This document shows, piece after piece, positions 25,561-34,741 of a DNA stretch of 64,000 nucleotides (its first letter is position 1; each line of letters opens with the position of its first letter). Both the position numbers and the translations under genes were made by a program. The notes beneath the pieces are model-generated. The model was not told the DNA's origin and made no database searches. It worked only from the letters and a program-made list of their open reading frames with translations. This stretch comes from an uncultured Sphingomonadaceae bacterium (GTDB lineage Bacteria > Pseudomonadota > Alphaproteobacteria > Sphingomonadales > Sphingomonadaceae), in assembly GCA_947499975.1 (NCBI GenBank), contig CANMQE010000004.1, forward strand, positions 1 through 64,000, in the 5' to 3' direction.

Positions 25561-25998
25561 TTACCAGGTGCCGGTGTTTTCCATGCTGGCCCATGGTTCC
25601 TGCGGGTCGAGGTGGCCGTCCTGCAACAATTCCACGCTGATCCCGTCGGGAGAGCGGACGAAGGCCATGTGCCCGTCACGCGGTGGACGATTGATGGTGA
25701 CGCCGGCGTCCATCAGCTTCTGGCACGTCTCGTAGATATTATCGACGCGGTAGGCGAGGTGGCCGAAATTGCGGCCGCCGTCATAGTCTTCCGGCGCACT
25801 GCCATCTTCCGGCGGCCAGTTGTATGTCAGCTCCAGCTCCGCAACATCTTCCTGCCCGGGCGCGGCCAGGAAGATCAGCGTGAAACGGCCCTGCGGCACA
25901 TCCTTGCGCCGCACCTCTTCCAGCCCGATCAGTCTGAAGAAATCGAGAGTGGCCTCGGCATCGGTCACGCGGATCATGGTATGCAGGTAATGGACCAT
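25561..25998 (-). CDS. gloA: Lactoylglutathione lyase (glyoxalase I family)
   Basis: A 145-residue VOC-fold protein from ATG 25998. It begins [20 protein letters not shown] and contains [22 protein letters not shown] and [11 protein letters not shown], which supply the His and Glu metal ligands usual for glyoxalase I. The length is near that of E. coli GloA. It should convert the methylglyoxal-glutathione adduct to lactoylglutathione. A remote VOC relative with another substrate cannot be ruled out. Confidence 0.85.
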   Translation of the reverse strand: MVHYLHTMIRVTDAEATLDFFRLIGLEEVRRKDVPQGRFTLIFLAAPGQEDVAELELTYNWPPEDGSAPEDYDGGRNFGHLAYRVDNIYETCQKLMDAGVTINRPPRDGHMAFVRSPDGISVELLQDGHLDPQEPWASMENTGTW

Positions 25999-26115
25999 TG
26001 GCTGTCGGCTCCGGTTATTGTCGCAATGTGAAATTCGCCGCCCGAGGGCGCACCATGCAGGTAGAATGTTTCTGCCGCTTCGCAAGGCGGCGATTATTTC
26101 GTGGGAAGATGGTCG

Positions 26116-26152
26116 AAAGGGAAAGGGCCCGCACCGTTGCCGGTACGAGCCC
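26116..26152 (-). terminator. Terminator of the porin gene
   Basis: Read on the minus strand, gggctcgtaccg and cggtgcgggccc pair with a GCAA loop, allowing two mismatched or wobble positions. A pyrimidine stretch tttcccttt follows. It begins 30 bases after the stop of the porin gene. Confidence 0.7.
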
Positions 26153-26181
26153 TCCCGTTCCTCGCTTTGCGCGATGAGCTG

Positions 26182-26952
26182 TTAGAAGCTGGCGCCCAGC
26201 GTCACTACCACGCCGTCGCTGGTGAACGTGCCACCCGGATCGACGAAACCGTCGCCCTCGACGCCGACATAGGCAACGCCAACTGCCAGCGGAGTGCCGG
26301 GCACGGCAACTTCTGCGCCAATCGAATAGTCGAATGCCTCGCTATCATTGGTAAAGGTGAGGAAGCCGTCGGTATAGCCGACGTGGCCGGTAAGGCTGAC
26401 AGGCGTGCCCGGGATGCCGACACCCACATCGGAATAGATGTAGAAGTTGTCGGTGCCGCCCAGCGAATCCTGATCAGGCGCGTAGGCCACGCCCACGGTC
26501 ACTTCAGCCGGACCGACTGCCGCTCCGACAGAGCCGTAGAATTCGACATAGTCGAAATCGCCCGGACCCGCATCGGGATAGATGTACATGATCACGCCGA
26601 CATCGGTGGAAAGGTTGCCGAATTCGCCGGCCCAGCCGCCGTAGACATCCAGCTCGGTGCTGCCGTAGCCCACCGTCTGTTCGTCAAGCGAGGAGGCCCA
26701 GGTGCCAACATAGAAACCGGCGGGCAGGCCAACATCGACGCCGCCCTGGATGGCAAATTCGCCACCGGACAGATCGACACCGCGGAAGCGGTATTCGCTG
26801 ACCATGGCGACATTGGCCGAAACCTCGACGCCGATACCGCCGTCATCTACCTCGTCGGCAGGATTGGTGACCTGCGCCATGGCAGGAGCCGCGAAGGCTG
26901 CGGAGAGTGCAAAAACTGAAGCAGTCGTACGACTGCGGATGGACGTAAGCAT
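26182..26952 (-). CDS. TorF-family putative outer-membrane porin
   Basis: A 256-residue product from ATG 26952, which has gaggaa upstream. A signal peptide (ALSAAFAAPAMAQ) is followed by a Gly-rich, strand-forming sequence. It has the family pattern VSEYRFRGVDLSGGEFAIQG, then GFYVGTWASSLDE, then ELDVYGGWAGEFG, and ends in an aromatic Phe after VVVTLGASF, as in beta-barrels. The protein is probably a small outer-membrane barrel. Substrate and role are unknown. It is monocistronic with its own terminator. Confidence 0.85.
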   Translation of the reverse strand: MLTSIRSRTTASVFALSAAFAAPAMAQVTNPADEVDDGGIGVEVSANVAMVSEYRFRGVDLSGGEFAIQGGVDVGLPAGFYVGTWASSLDEQTVGYGSTELDVYGGWAGEFGNLSTDVGVIMYIYPDAGPGDFDYVEFYGSVGAAVGPAEVTVGVAYAPDQDSLGGTDNFYIYSDVGVGIPGTPVSLTGHVGYTDGFLTFTNDSEAFDYSIGAEVAVPGTPLAVGVAYVGVEGDGFVDPGGTFTSDGVVVTLGASF

Positions 26953-27236
26953 TGGCAATTTCCTCAATTGCTATTGGTGAACTGATGCTTCGTCCCACCT
27001 GCGCCGTTCGCGTGTCGGCATCGTTTTGTGTGCCAAATCGCCGCGAAAGCAATGCTATCTTGCATAGCCATTGTGCATTGCACAAGGATTATTGCGCAAC
27101 GTGGCGTTCTCGCGATATCTGTGTGCTTTTTCTGCATCACATTCAGCGCGGGGAAATGATATTGATGGCAGGGAAAGTCCTGTCACCCGATTGCGCGTTC
27201 GTGCGTTGTCACTATGTGGGCCAGACGTTTTTGAAC

Positions 27237-28034
27237 ATGTTCGAATTTTTCCGATCCAAGAAGGCCGATGTTCAGGGCCCTGTCGTCGAAGCCAGCGTGC
27301 CCGACGGCCACCGCGTGTATGCGATGGGCGACGTGCATGGTTGTAGTGAGCTCTTCCTCAACCTGATCGAGGCGATCGAGGTCGACAATCGAGACAAGGG
27401 ACCGGCGAAGACCACCGCGGTCCTGCTGGGCGATCTGGTGGATCGCGGACCGGATAGCGCCAGCGTGCTGGCCCTTGCGCGTGAATGGCAGAAATTCCGC
27501 GACGTGCGGATACTTGCCGGCAATCACGAGGAAATGTTCCTCCGTGCTTTCGAAGACGACGAACTGCTGCGGCATTTCCTGCGCCACGGCGGTAGGGAGA
27601 CCCTGCTGAGCTATGGCGTGGACAAGCGCCGGTTTCTCACTTCCAGCCTGGAGGAAATCCAGCAGTTGATGAACGAGCTGGTTCCCCAGGCCGATCGGGA
27701 CTTTATCGCCAGTTTCGAGAACATTATCAGCATCGGAGACTATATCTTCGTCCATGCCGGTATCCAGCCGGGGCTCGCGCTTGAAGACCAGGAAATCACC
27801 AAGCTGCGCTGGATCAGGGAGCCTTTCCTGAGCCATATGGAGCCGCACGCAGGGGTGGTGGTGCACGGGCATACCATCACCGAGATGCCGGTGGACCAGG
27901 GCAATCGCATCGGAATCGACACGGGCGCCTACAACAGCGGACGGCTTACCGCCCTGGTGCTGGAGGGCGATCGTCGCCGCTATATCAGCGCGGTCAGCGA
28001 TGAAGCGGGCGGGATCTCGATCGTCACCGAGTAG
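27237..28034 (+). CDS. Metallophosphoesterase of the serine/threonine phosphatase type
   Basis: A 265-residue product if started at ATG 27237 (MFEFFRSKK); longer in-frame starts exist but have no conserved sequence. The five PPP-family motifs are present: GDVHG, GDLVDRG, GNHEEMF, FVHAGIQPG and VVHGHTI. These supply the two-metal centre. It may dephosphorylate proteins or dinucleotide polyphosphates (ApaH-like). It lies alone between the porin gene and rnpB. Confidence 0.85.
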   Translation: MFEFFRSKKADVQGPVVEASVPDGHRVYAMGDVHGCSELFLNLIEAIEVDNRDKGPAKTTAVLLGDLVDRGPDSASVLALAREWQKFRDVRILAGNHEEMFLRAFEDDELLRHFLRHGGRETLLSYGVDKRRFLTSSLEEIQQLMNELVPQADRDFIASFENIISIGDYIFVHAGIQPGLALEDQEITKLRWIREPFLSHMEPHAGVVVHGHTITEMPVDQGNRIGIDTGAYNSGRLTALVLEGDRRRYISAVSDEAGGISIVTE

Positions 28035-28051
28035 CCCGCTATCGAGAAATA

Positions 28052-28456
28052 TGCCGGGGAGCCTGTAAGCCGGGTTCTGTCCCGCAGCCGATATGCTGAC
28101 ACATCAGCGCCGCGGGGGCAGCCATTCATCTCGGCGACGGATTGCTCCGCCGCTCCAGCAACCAACCCGGGTCTCTCGGAGCGAAACGCTCCTGCCTCGT
28201 AAAAGGCGCGAGACCCCTATGCGGTCTTGCTCCGGGTGGGGTTTGCCATGACGGGAACCGTTACCGGCCCCCCGGTGCGCTTTTACCGCACCCTTTCACC
28301 CTTGCCTGTGCCTTTTGACGGGCCATCGGCGGTTTGCTCTCTGTGGCACTTTCCCTGTGGTTGCCCACGGCGGGCGTTACCCGCCACCCTTGTTTCGTGG
28401 AGCCCGGACTTTCCTCGACACCCCTACGGATGACGCGGCTGCCCAGCTCCCCGGCA
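28052..28456 (-). ncRNA. rnpB: RNase P RNA
   Basis: The reverse complement shows the bacterial class A signature. The 5' part carries GAGGAAAGTCCGGGCTCCA and the 3' part ACAGAACCCGGCTTACAG. The ends pair as a P1 helix (tgccggggagc at one end, gctccccggca at the other), which sets the limits to about one base. The length, about 405 bases, is normal. It is the catalytic RNA that trims tRNA 5' ends. Confidence 0.95.
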
Positions 28457-28515
28457 AATGCGCCTATATGCCGCTGGCAGCCCGTAGGGAAGGGGGCAGC
28501 GGCCGGCCTGCGCGT

Positions 28516-29223
28516 TTAACGCGTGAGGCCCTTGTCTCGATCAAGCAGCAACTGGAACAGGATCGCGCGCAGTTCGCCATCGATCATGCCGTCGATCTGC
28601 TCCGGACGCCAACGTCGCTGGAAGGCATCCACGGCATCGCGGCCGTCGGTAATGTCATAGCCGAAGCGTTCCAGCGCCAGGTAGAACGACGCATCGTTGT
28701 CGAACGGAGCGTTGGGCGCGATTTTCTCCGGGCGGGGCAGGCAAAGGCCGTATTCAGCCAGCCTTTCCCACGGAAACAGTTCACCGGGATCGATCTTGCG
28801 ACCCGGCGCCACGTCAGAATGGCCCACCACGTTGGCGCGCGGAATATCGTGATCCTTGATCATGCGGTTCAGCAAGGGGACCAGCGCCTCGAACTGGGCG
28901 TCGGCGAACTCGCGGTAGCCGTGGGCGTGGCCGGGGTGATCCAGTTCGATGCCGATGCTGGCCGAATTCACATCCTTGTGCCCGCGCCAGTATGATACGC
29001 CCGAATGCCAGGCGCGCTTTTCTTCCGGCACCAGCCGGATGACTTCGCCTTCCTCGGTAATGCAGTAATGCGCCGATACCTTGGCATCGGGATTGCACAT
29101 CTTGTCGAGCGCGGCATCCACCGGCTTCATCTCGGTGTAGTGCAACACCACCATCGAAATGGGCAGCGTGCGCTCGTCAAAATTGGGCGATTGCAGCTCG
29201 CGGTGCACCAGCGGATCGTTCAA
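28516..29223 (-). CDS. N-acetylmuramoyl-L-alanine amidase (Amidase_2 type)
   Basis: A 235-residue zinc amidase that cuts the bond between muramic acid and L-Ala, probably in peptidoglycan recycling. MVVLHYTEM gives the first His, WRGHKDVNSASIGIELDHPG the catalytic Glu region, and VVGHSDVAPGRKIDPG the remaining His and Asp. A C-terminal peptidoglycan-binding-like helical domain follows. No signal peptide is visible. The start is TTG 29223, which overlaps the chpT stop as TTGA with gaagg upstream, so translation is coupled to chpT. Confidence 0.88.
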   Translation of the reverse strand: MNDPLVHRELQSPNFDERTLPISMVVLHYTEMKPVDAALDKMCNPDAKVSAHYCITEEGEVIRLVPEEKRAWHSGVSYWRGHKDVNSASIGIELDHPGHAHGYREFADAQFEALVPLLNRMIKDHDIPRANVVGHSDVAPGRKIDPGELFPWERLAEYGLCLPRPEKIAPNAPFDNDASFYLALERFGYDITDGRDAVDAFQRRWRPEQIDGMIDGELRAILFQLLLDRDKGLTR

Positions 29224-29873
29224 CCGATCATACCTTCGGGTTCGGGCAGCATCGCGCCCAGCACCAGCGCTTCCTTGCTGTGATGATACTGCACCGCGCC
29301 GCCGTCACGCTCCACGATCAGGCGGATCAGATGGGCAGGGGCGGTGCGGCCCGAAAGCTCGTCTTCCGCCAGCCTGCCTTCCAATGCCTTGCCGATATTG
29401 TCGTCGAAAGCCACGCGCGGCCCGCTGGCGCGAATGGCAATCTCTGTCTGTCCGGCGTTGCGTTCCGCGCCGACGGCCAGCGTGCCGCCGCGCACCAGCG
29501 AATCGAGGCCCATGGCGGCAAGGTTCAACAGCACCTTTATCGCAGGCTTGGCCAATGTCTGTTCGCCCGTCGCCCATTCCAGCGTCAGCCGCTCGTCCCC
29601 TTGCGTAAGCGCCACGAGCAGTTCGTGCGCCTCTTCCACCGGCACCTGCTCGCCGAAGCCGCCCGCTGCGCCATAGGCCAGCCGGAAGAACTTCAGCTTG
29701 TTTGCCGAAATGCGCGCGCTCTGCTCCAGCAGTTCAAGGCACCGCTGGCGCATCGCGGGGTCCTTCTCGTCCTCCAGCAGTTCGAGCCCGTTATTGAGGG
29801 CACCGACGGGACTGAGCATATCGTGACAAAGGCGGGAGCAGAGCAGGGAAGCAAGATCGAGAGAGGAAGTCAT
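29220..29873 (-). CDS. chpT: Histidine phosphotransferase ChpT
   Basis: A 217-residue dimeric phosphotransferase that relays phosphate from CckA to CtrA and CpdR in alphaproteobacteria. ATG 29873 gives MTSSLDLASLLCSRLCHDML; the His in LCHDMLSPVGALNNGLE is the phosphorylated residue. A degenerate ATPase-like half follows (LLNLAAMGLDSLVRGGTL). The gene overlaps the downstream amidase by four bases. A 28-bp sequence shared with the queE promoter region lies 30 bases upstream. Confidence 0.9.
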   Translation of the reverse strand: MTSSLDLASLLCSRLCHDMLSPVGALNNGLELLEDEKDPAMRQRCLELLEQSARISANKLKFFRLAYGAAGGFGEQVPVEEAHELLVALTQGDERLTLEWATGEQTLAKPAIKVLLNLAAMGLDSLVRGGTLAVGAERNAGQTEIAIRASGPRVAFDDNIGKALEGRLAEDELSGRTAPAHLIRLIVERDGGAVQYHHSKEALVLGAMLPEPEGMIG

Positions 29874-29902
29874 CTGGACGTATCGTGGCCTTGGTCTGGC
29901 GT

Positions 29903-29930
29903 TAATGTGGAACACCTGGAACACAGTCCT
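29903..29930 (-). repeat. 28-bp dispersed upstream repeat, copy A
   Basis: This 28-bp stretch matches 56493-56520 at 27 of 28 positions. It contains a direct repeat of GGAACAC at 9-bp spacing when read on the plus strand. It sits 30 bases before the chpT start, so it is probably a promoter or operator element for the chpT-amidase operon. The binding factor is unknown. Confidence 0.6.
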
Positions 29931-30010
29931 AGGGCAAAAAATCCTTCCTGCCACCCGCGCTTACCAAAAACAGGGACGCGAGGCAGGACCGATAGGTGCA
30001 TCGGGGCTAT

Positions 30011-30406
30011 CTAGGCGCGGATGGCCGGGTAGGGAAGCGTAGTAAAACCGTCTGGCGTATCGCGCCACCAGCCAATCGCATCCTTGCATATGATTGCCCA
30101 TATCAAACCGTCATGCGCGGCCTGCGCGCGGTCGGTCGCGGATGGGTGCGGCGGACCTTCCGGGTGCGAGTGATAGTAGCCGAGCACTTTCGCGCCGCCC
30201 GAACGTGCGGCGCGATGTGCATCGACAAGGGCCTGCGGATCGATCTCGAAACGGGTTCGCGGCTCGGGGTGGAGATTGCGCGCGGGAAGGGCGGCATTGA
30301 TCGCATCGCCTTCGCCCAGCAGGATGCCGCAGCATTCCTCGGGATGCGCGCCAGACGCCTCGGCGCGAAGCAATTCGATCACGTCCCTTGTCACCAGCAG
30401 TCCCAT
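30011..30406 (-). CDS. M67 (JAMM/MPN+) family metallopeptidase
   Basis: A 131-residue stand-alone JAB domain. The zinc site is clear: HPEECCGILLG supplies the Glu, and YYHSHPEGPPHPSATD gives the HxHPxG...PSxxD motif. Such small bacterial JAMM proteins can process ubiquitin-like sulfur carriers or hydrolyse peptides; the substrate here is unknown. It is divergent from the RluD-type gene, with starts only 17 bases apart, so the promoters must overlap the coding ends. Confidence 0.85.
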   Translation of the reverse strand: MGLLVTRDVIELLRAEASGAHPEECCGILLGEGDAINAALPARNLHPEPRTRFEIDPQALVDAHRAARSGGAKVLGYYHSHPEGPPHPSATDRAQAAHDGLIWAIICKDAIGWWRDTPDGFTTLPYPAIRA

Positions 30407-30423
30407 TGCGCATGGAACCTAGC

Positions 30424-31389
30424 ATGACTGGGCCAGAAAACATCAGTGAATCGATCACCGGGACAGTCCAGTCCCCAGGCCGAGTGGACAAGGCGCTGGC
30501 CGATGCCACCGACCTTTCGAGGGAGCGCGTGAAGGCGCTGATCGCCGAGGGAAAGGTCAGGCTGGACGGAGAGGTTGCGTCCAGCCCGAAAGCCAAGGCA
30601 GAAGCAGGTTCCAGCTTTGCCATCCACATCCCGCCCCCAAGCGATCCACAGGCTTCTCCACAGGATATCCCCATCACCGTGGTGCACGAGGATGATCACC
30701 TGATCGTGGTGGACAAGCCGGCGGGAATGGTGGTGCATCCCGCAGCGGGAAATCCGGATGGAACCCTGGTGAACGCGCTGCTGCACCATTGCCGGGGCCA
30801 GCTTTCCGGCATCGGCGGCGTTGCGCGGCCCGGCATCGTTCACCGGATCGACAAGGATACCTCCGGCCTGCTGGTCGTGGCGAAGTCCGACGTGGCGCAC
30901 GAAGGGCTGGCGAAGCAGTTTGCCGATCACTCGCTGGAGCGGGCATATCTGGCCGTCTGCGGCGGACATCCCATGCCGCCATCGGGCACCGTGAACGCGC
31001 GGCTCGGCCGATCCGATCGGGATCGCAAGAAAATGGCCGTGCTGCCCGACGATTCGTCACGCGGAAAACACGCCGTCACCCATTACGCAACTGTGGAGCG
31101 GCTGGATCACTGCACCTTGATCGAATGCAGGCTGGAAACGGGGCGAACCCACCAGGTGCGTGTTCACCTTGCGTCAATCGGTCATGCGCTAATAGGAGAC
31201 CCTGTGTACGGAAGAACTCCAGCTCCTTTACGGCCGATTCTCAAGGCCCTGGATTTCAGCCGCCAGGCGCTTCATGCGGCCCGGCTCGGCTTCATTCATC
31301 CCGTCACGCAAAACCGTCTATCGTTTTCCAGTGCGATTCCGGGCGATATGCGGGAACTGATCGACGAAACCGGTCATTCCAATCGATGA
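30424..31389 (+). CDS. rluD: 23S rRNA pseudouridine synthase, RluD type
   Basis: A 321-residue product from ATG 30424 (ATG 30412 is possible). An N-terminal S4 RNA-binding domain (GRVDKALADATDLSRERVKA) is followed by the RluA/D catalytic domain with HRIDKDTSGLLVVAKS, which contains the catalytic Asp. GRTHQVRVHLASIGHALIGD comes later. It probably modifies helix 69 of 23S rRNA. RluC/RluD specificity cannot be fixed by eye, so the symbol is tentative. Confidence 0.85.
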   Translation: MTGPENISESITGTVQSPGRVDKALADATDLSRERVKALIAEGKVRLDGEVASSPKAKAEAGSSFAIHIPPPSDPQASPQDIPITVVHEDDHLIVVDKPAGMVVHPAAGNPDGTLVNALLHHCRGQLSGIGGVARPGIVHRIDKDTSGLLVVAKSDVAHEGLAKQFADHSLERAYLAVCGGHPMPPSGTVNARLGRSDRDRKKMAVLPDDSSRGKHAVTHYATVERLDHCTLIECRLETGRTHQVRVHLASIGHALIGDPVYGRTPAPLRPILKALDFSRQALHAARLGFIHPVTQNRLSFSSAIPGDMRELIDETGHSNR

Positions 31390-31512
31390 AATGCACCCTA
31401 TATCGGCCTGCGGTGCGCTATAGACAGAGTTGCACCCAATGTGACCACCAAGACCGGGTGCCCATCAGGGGCCCGATACGAGCGGTCGACGACAAAGAAA
31501 GGTTTGGGACAC

Positions 31513-32415
31513 GTGAGTAAAGTTAGATCAAGCGTTCCGGCGCTGGGCGGTGAGCAGGGGCTCAATCGCTATCTGTCGGAAATCAAGAAATTCCCCGTGC
31601 TGACGCCGGAGCAGGAATACATGCTCGCCAAGCGTTACGAAGAGCACGAAGACCCCGATGCAGCCGCACAGCTGGTGCAGAGCCACCTGCGTCTCGTGGC
31701 GAAAATCGCCATGGGTTATCGCGGCTACGGCCTGCCTGTTTCGGATCTCATTTCCGAGGGCAATGTGGGCCTGATGCAGGGCGTGAAAAAGTTCGAGGCT
31801 GATCGCGGCTTCCGCCTGGCGACCTATGCCATGTGGTGGATCAAGGCGAGCATTCAGGAATTCATCCTGCGCAGCTGGTCCCTCGTGAAGATGGGCACCA
31901 CCGCCGCGCAGAAGAAGCTGTTCTTCAACCTTCGCCGGATGAAAAAGCAGCTGGAGGCTTATGAAGACTCCGACCTGTCGCCGGAAGACGTGAACAAGAT
32001 CGCCACCGATCTTGGCGTTCCGGAGCAGGAAGTGGTCAACATGAACCGCCGGATGATGATGGGCGGCGATGGCTCGCTCAACACGCCGATGCGCAGTGGC
32101 GAAGAAGGCAGCGGCGAATGGATGGACTGGCTGACGGATGACCGTCCGCTGCAGGACACCATCGTTGCCGACGCCGAGGAAGCCGACGTACGCCGCGAAA
32201 TGCTGGTGGAGGCGATGGAAGCCCTCAACGAGCGTGAGCAGCACATCCTGACCGAACGCCGCCTGACGGAAAACCCGCAGACGCTGGAAGAGCTATCGCA
32301 GGTTTACGACGTAAGCCGCGAACGCATCCGCCAGATCGAGGTGCGCGCATTCGAGAAGCTACAAAAGGCCATGCAGCGCATCGCCGGCGAAAGGCTGATG
32401 CCCGCCGCTGCGTAA
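31513..32415 (+). CDS. rpoH: RNA polymerase sigma factor RpoH (sigma-32)
   Basis: A 300-residue heat-shock sigma factor. It starts at GTG 31513 with aaagg about ten bases upstream; an earlier GTG at 31441 lacks conserved sequence. Region 2 reads HLRLVAKIAMGYRGYGLPVS, DLISEGNVGLMQGVKKF and LATYAMWWIKASIQEFILRS. The RpoH box is QKKLFFNLRRMKK. Region 4 ends with TLEELSQVYDVSRERIRQIE. The length fits the family. Confidence 0.95.
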   Translation: MSKVRSSVPALGGEQGLNRYLSEIKKFPVLTPEQEYMLAKRYEEHEDPDAAAQLVQSHLRLVAKIAMGYRGYGLPVSDLISEGNVGLMQGVKKFEADRGFRLATYAMWWIKASIQEFILRSWSLVKMGTTAAQKKLFFNLRRMKKQLEAYEDSDLSPEDVNKIATDLGVPEQEVVNMNRRMMMGGDGSLNTPMRSGEEGSGEWMDWLTDDRPLQDTIVADAEEADVRREMLVEAMEALNEREQHILTERRLTENPQTLEELSQVYDVSRERIRQIEVRAFEKLQKAMQRIAGERLMPAAA

Positions 32416-32440
32416 GCTTCGACAGATAGCGATCAGAAAG

Positions 32441-32467
32441 GGCCGGGCGGAAACGTCCGGCCTTTTT
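32441..32467 (+). terminator. Rho-independent terminator of rpoH
   Basis: ggccgg (32441-32446) and ccggcc (32457-32462) pair around a small loop and are followed by five T residues. It starts 25 bases after the rpoH stop. Confidence 0.85.
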
Positions 32468-32637
32468 CGTTCATTCAGCTTCGTTCGTCTCGGCGCTCTC
32501 GTCTTCGGCCCGGTCGCTGTCAGGTGAAGATAGGCTGCCATGGTCCGGTAGGAAGCGCGCATGGCCAAGGACCGATCGCCAAGCTGCATGATAACAATCG
32601 GATGTTTCCCTGTGGTGGCCGCACGCGCTAGAGGTGG

Positions 32638-33312
32638 ATGATGGCTCTGCGCATTTTCAAATTCATCGCCAAACTTGTCCTGTGGTTCGTCATCATCAGC
32701 CTGGCGCTGGTGATCGTCTTCCGCTTCGTGCCGGTCACCTACACAGCCACCATGCTGATGGACGAGCACAGCGTGACGCGTGACTGGGAGCCGCTGAGCC
32801 GCATCGATCGCAACATGGTGAGCGCGGTGATCGCGGCGGAGGACGGCAAGTTCTGCCAGCATGACGGCTTCGATAGGGAAGCCATCGAGGAAGCGCTGGA
32901 AGAACGCGCTCGCGGAGAGCGCCAGCGCGGCGCATCCACCATCAGTCAGCAGACCGCCAAGAACGTGTTCCTATGGCAAGGCGGCGGCTGGTTTCGCAAG
33001 GGGCTGGAAGCCTATTTCACCTTCCTGATCGAGAACCTGTGGGACAAGCGGCGGATCATGGAAGTCTATCTCAACGTCGCGGAAACGGGGCTGGGCTCTT
33101 ATGGCGTCGAAAGCGGTGCGCAGCGCTATTTCGGTCATTCTGCCGCGCGCCTGTCTGCTGATGAGGCAAGCCGGATCGCTGCCGTGCTGCCTAGCCCGAA
33201 AACGCGCGAGGCGGTTAATCCCGGTGGCTTTACAGCGCGCTATGGCAACACCATCGAAGCGCGCATCGGCGTGGTAAGGCGTGACGGCCTCGATACTTGC
33301 GTATACGAGTAG
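32638..33312 (+). CDS. mtgA: Monofunctional peptidoglycan glycosyltransferase
   Basis: A 224-residue GT51 enzyme that polymerises lipid II into glycan strands. There is one N-terminal membrane helix (FIAKLVLWFVIISLALVIVF). GT51 motif 1 is VIAAEDGKFCQHDGFD with the catalytic Glu. Motif 2 is RGASTISQQTAKNVFLW, and KRRIMEVYLNVAETG follows. Tandem ATG codons at 32638 and 32641 follow a gaggtgg site. No transpeptidase domain is present, as usual for MtgA. Confidence 0.93.
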   Translation: MMALRIFKFIAKLVLWFVIISLALVIVFRFVPVTYTATMLMDEHSVTRDWEPLSRIDRNMVSAVIAAEDGKFCQHDGFDREAIEEALEERARGERQRGASTISQQTAKNVFLWQGGGWFRKGLEAYFTFLIENLWDKRRIMEVYLNVAETGLGSYGVESGAQRYFGHSAARLSADEASRIAAVLPSPKTREAVNPGGFTARYGNTIEARIGVVRRDGLDTCVYE

Positions 33313-33317
33313 GCCGG

Positions 33318-34247
33318 ATGGGCGCCGAACACTCTCACGATCATGCACACGGTAATGGTGGGGGCCACGGGCACAGCCACGCACCTGCCGATTTCGGGCG
33401 CGCGTTCGCTATCGGCGTGGTGCTCAACACCGCCTTCGTCATCGTGGAGGCGACTTTCGGCTTCCTGTCCGGTTCCATGGCGCTGGTGGCCGATGCAGGC
33501 CATAACCTGTCCGACGTGCTGGGCCTGCTGATCGCGTGGGGTGCCAGCATCGCGGCCAAGAAGCCGCCGTCGACGCGTTTTACCTACGGCCTGAAAAGCT
33601 CCACCATCCTGGCGGCATTCGCCAATGCGATGCTGCTGCTGGTGGCCATCGGCGCGATCCTGATCGAGACGATCGATCGCCTGCTGGATCCGGTAGAGCC
33701 GGAAGGCTGGACCATGATCTGGGTGGCGGGCATCGGCATCGTCATCAACACCGCAACCGCGCTGATGTTCATGCGCGGACGCAAGGATGATCTGAATATT
33801 CGCGGCGCATTCCTGCACATGGCCGCCGATGCGCTGGTGAGCGTGGGCGTGGTGATTGCAGGCATCGCAATTCTGATGACGGGCGTGGTGTTGATCGATC
33901 CCATCGTCAGCCTGGTGATCGTGGCGGTGATTGCCTGGGGCACGTGGGGCCTTCTGAAAGACAGCGTGAAGATGAGCCTGCTGGCGGTGCCGGACAGCGT
34001 CGATGAAAACCGGGTGCGCACTTATCTGCAAGGGCTGCCTGGCGTGGAGGCGGTGCACGATCTGCACATCTGGCCGATGAGCACCACGGAAACCGCGCTG
34101 ACGGCCCATCTCATCATGCCCGGCGGCCATCCCGGTGATGCCTTCCTGCATGAAACTGCCCATGCGCTGGAGCACGATCACGCCATCGGCCATGTGACCC
34201 TGCAGGTGGAAATCACGTGGGAGCACTGCCAGGAAGATTGCCAGTGA
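33318..34247 (+). CDS. Cation diffusion facilitator (zinc-type) transporter
   Basis: A 309-residue exporter of divalent metal. The N-terminus is His-rich (HSHDHAHGNGGGHGHSHAP), a likely metal sensor or binding loop. Six membrane helices carry the HxxxD sites: VADAGHNLSD in helix 2 and HMAADALVS in helix 5. A C-terminal cytoplasmic domain (GVEAVHDLHIWPMSTTETAL) follows. The pattern is closest to ZitB/CzcD. The stop overlaps the GTG of the next gene. Confidence 0.92.
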   Translation: MGAEHSHDHAHGNGGGHGHSHAPADFGRAFAIGVVLNTAFVIVEATFGFLSGSMALVADAGHNLSDVLGLLIAWGASIAAKKPPSTRFTYGLKSSTILAAFANAMLLLVAIGAILIETIDRLLDPVEPEGWTMIWVAGIGIVINTATALMFMRGRKDDLNIRGAFLHMAADALVSVGVVIAGIAILMTGVVLIDPIVSLVIVAVIAWGTWGLLKDSVKMSLLAVPDSVDENRVRTYLQGLPGVEAVHDLHIWPMSTTETALTAHLIMPGGHPGDAFLHETAHALEHDHAIGHVTLQVEITWEHCQEDCQ

Positions 34248-34741
34248 GCGATAGTGTCACCCGCGAAGGCGGCTGCGCCTGCGGCACGGCGCGCTACCGC
34301 ATTGGCGGCGAACCGATGATGGTTCACAACTGCCATTGCCGCCAATGCCAACAGCAGACCGGCTCCACCAGCGTGGTCAATGGCTTCTGGGAAGCCGAGC
34401 GCGTTGAATTGCTGTCGGGTGAGCTTGATGAATACGTTTCGCCGGGCGGCAGCGGCACGCCGCACACGATTGCGCGGTGCCGGGAATGTGCGACGGCGCT
34501 GTTCAGCTACTACGGCCGTATGGGGCGGTTGATGGTGGCCGTGACAGCCGGATCGCTGGACGATCCCGGCAGTGTAACCCCTGACGTGACGATCTTTACT
34601 GCGGAAGCAATGCCGTGGGTCAGCTTTTCCGACGCCATTCCCCATTTCCCAGGCTATTACGACCCGCGTGACGTGCTGCCGGAGGGCAGTCTCGCCCGGC
34701 TGAAGGCACTGGCTGCAAGACGCAAGGCGGGAGAGGGGTGA
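34244..34741 (+). CDS. GFA family (CENP-V/GFA domain) protein
   Basis: A 165-residue protein with the zinc-binding pattern of glutathione-dependent formaldehyde-activating enzyme homologues: GGCACGTARY, then NCHCRQCQQQTGS, then ARCRECATALF. It starts at GTG 34244, overlapping the transporter stop as GTGA, with aggaag upstream. The family binds zinc and sometimes glutathione or formaldehyde adducts, but most members have no proven activity. Linkage to a metal exporter suggests a metal-related role, which is inference. Confidence 0.85.
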   Translation: MSDSVTREGGCACGTARYRIGGEPMMVHNCHCRQCQQQTGSTSVVNGFWEAERVELLSGELDEYVSPGGSGTPHTIARCRECATALFSYYGRMGRLMVAVTAGSLDDPGSVTPDVTIFTAEAMPWVSFSDAIPHFPGYYDPRDVLPEGSLARLKALAARRKAGEG

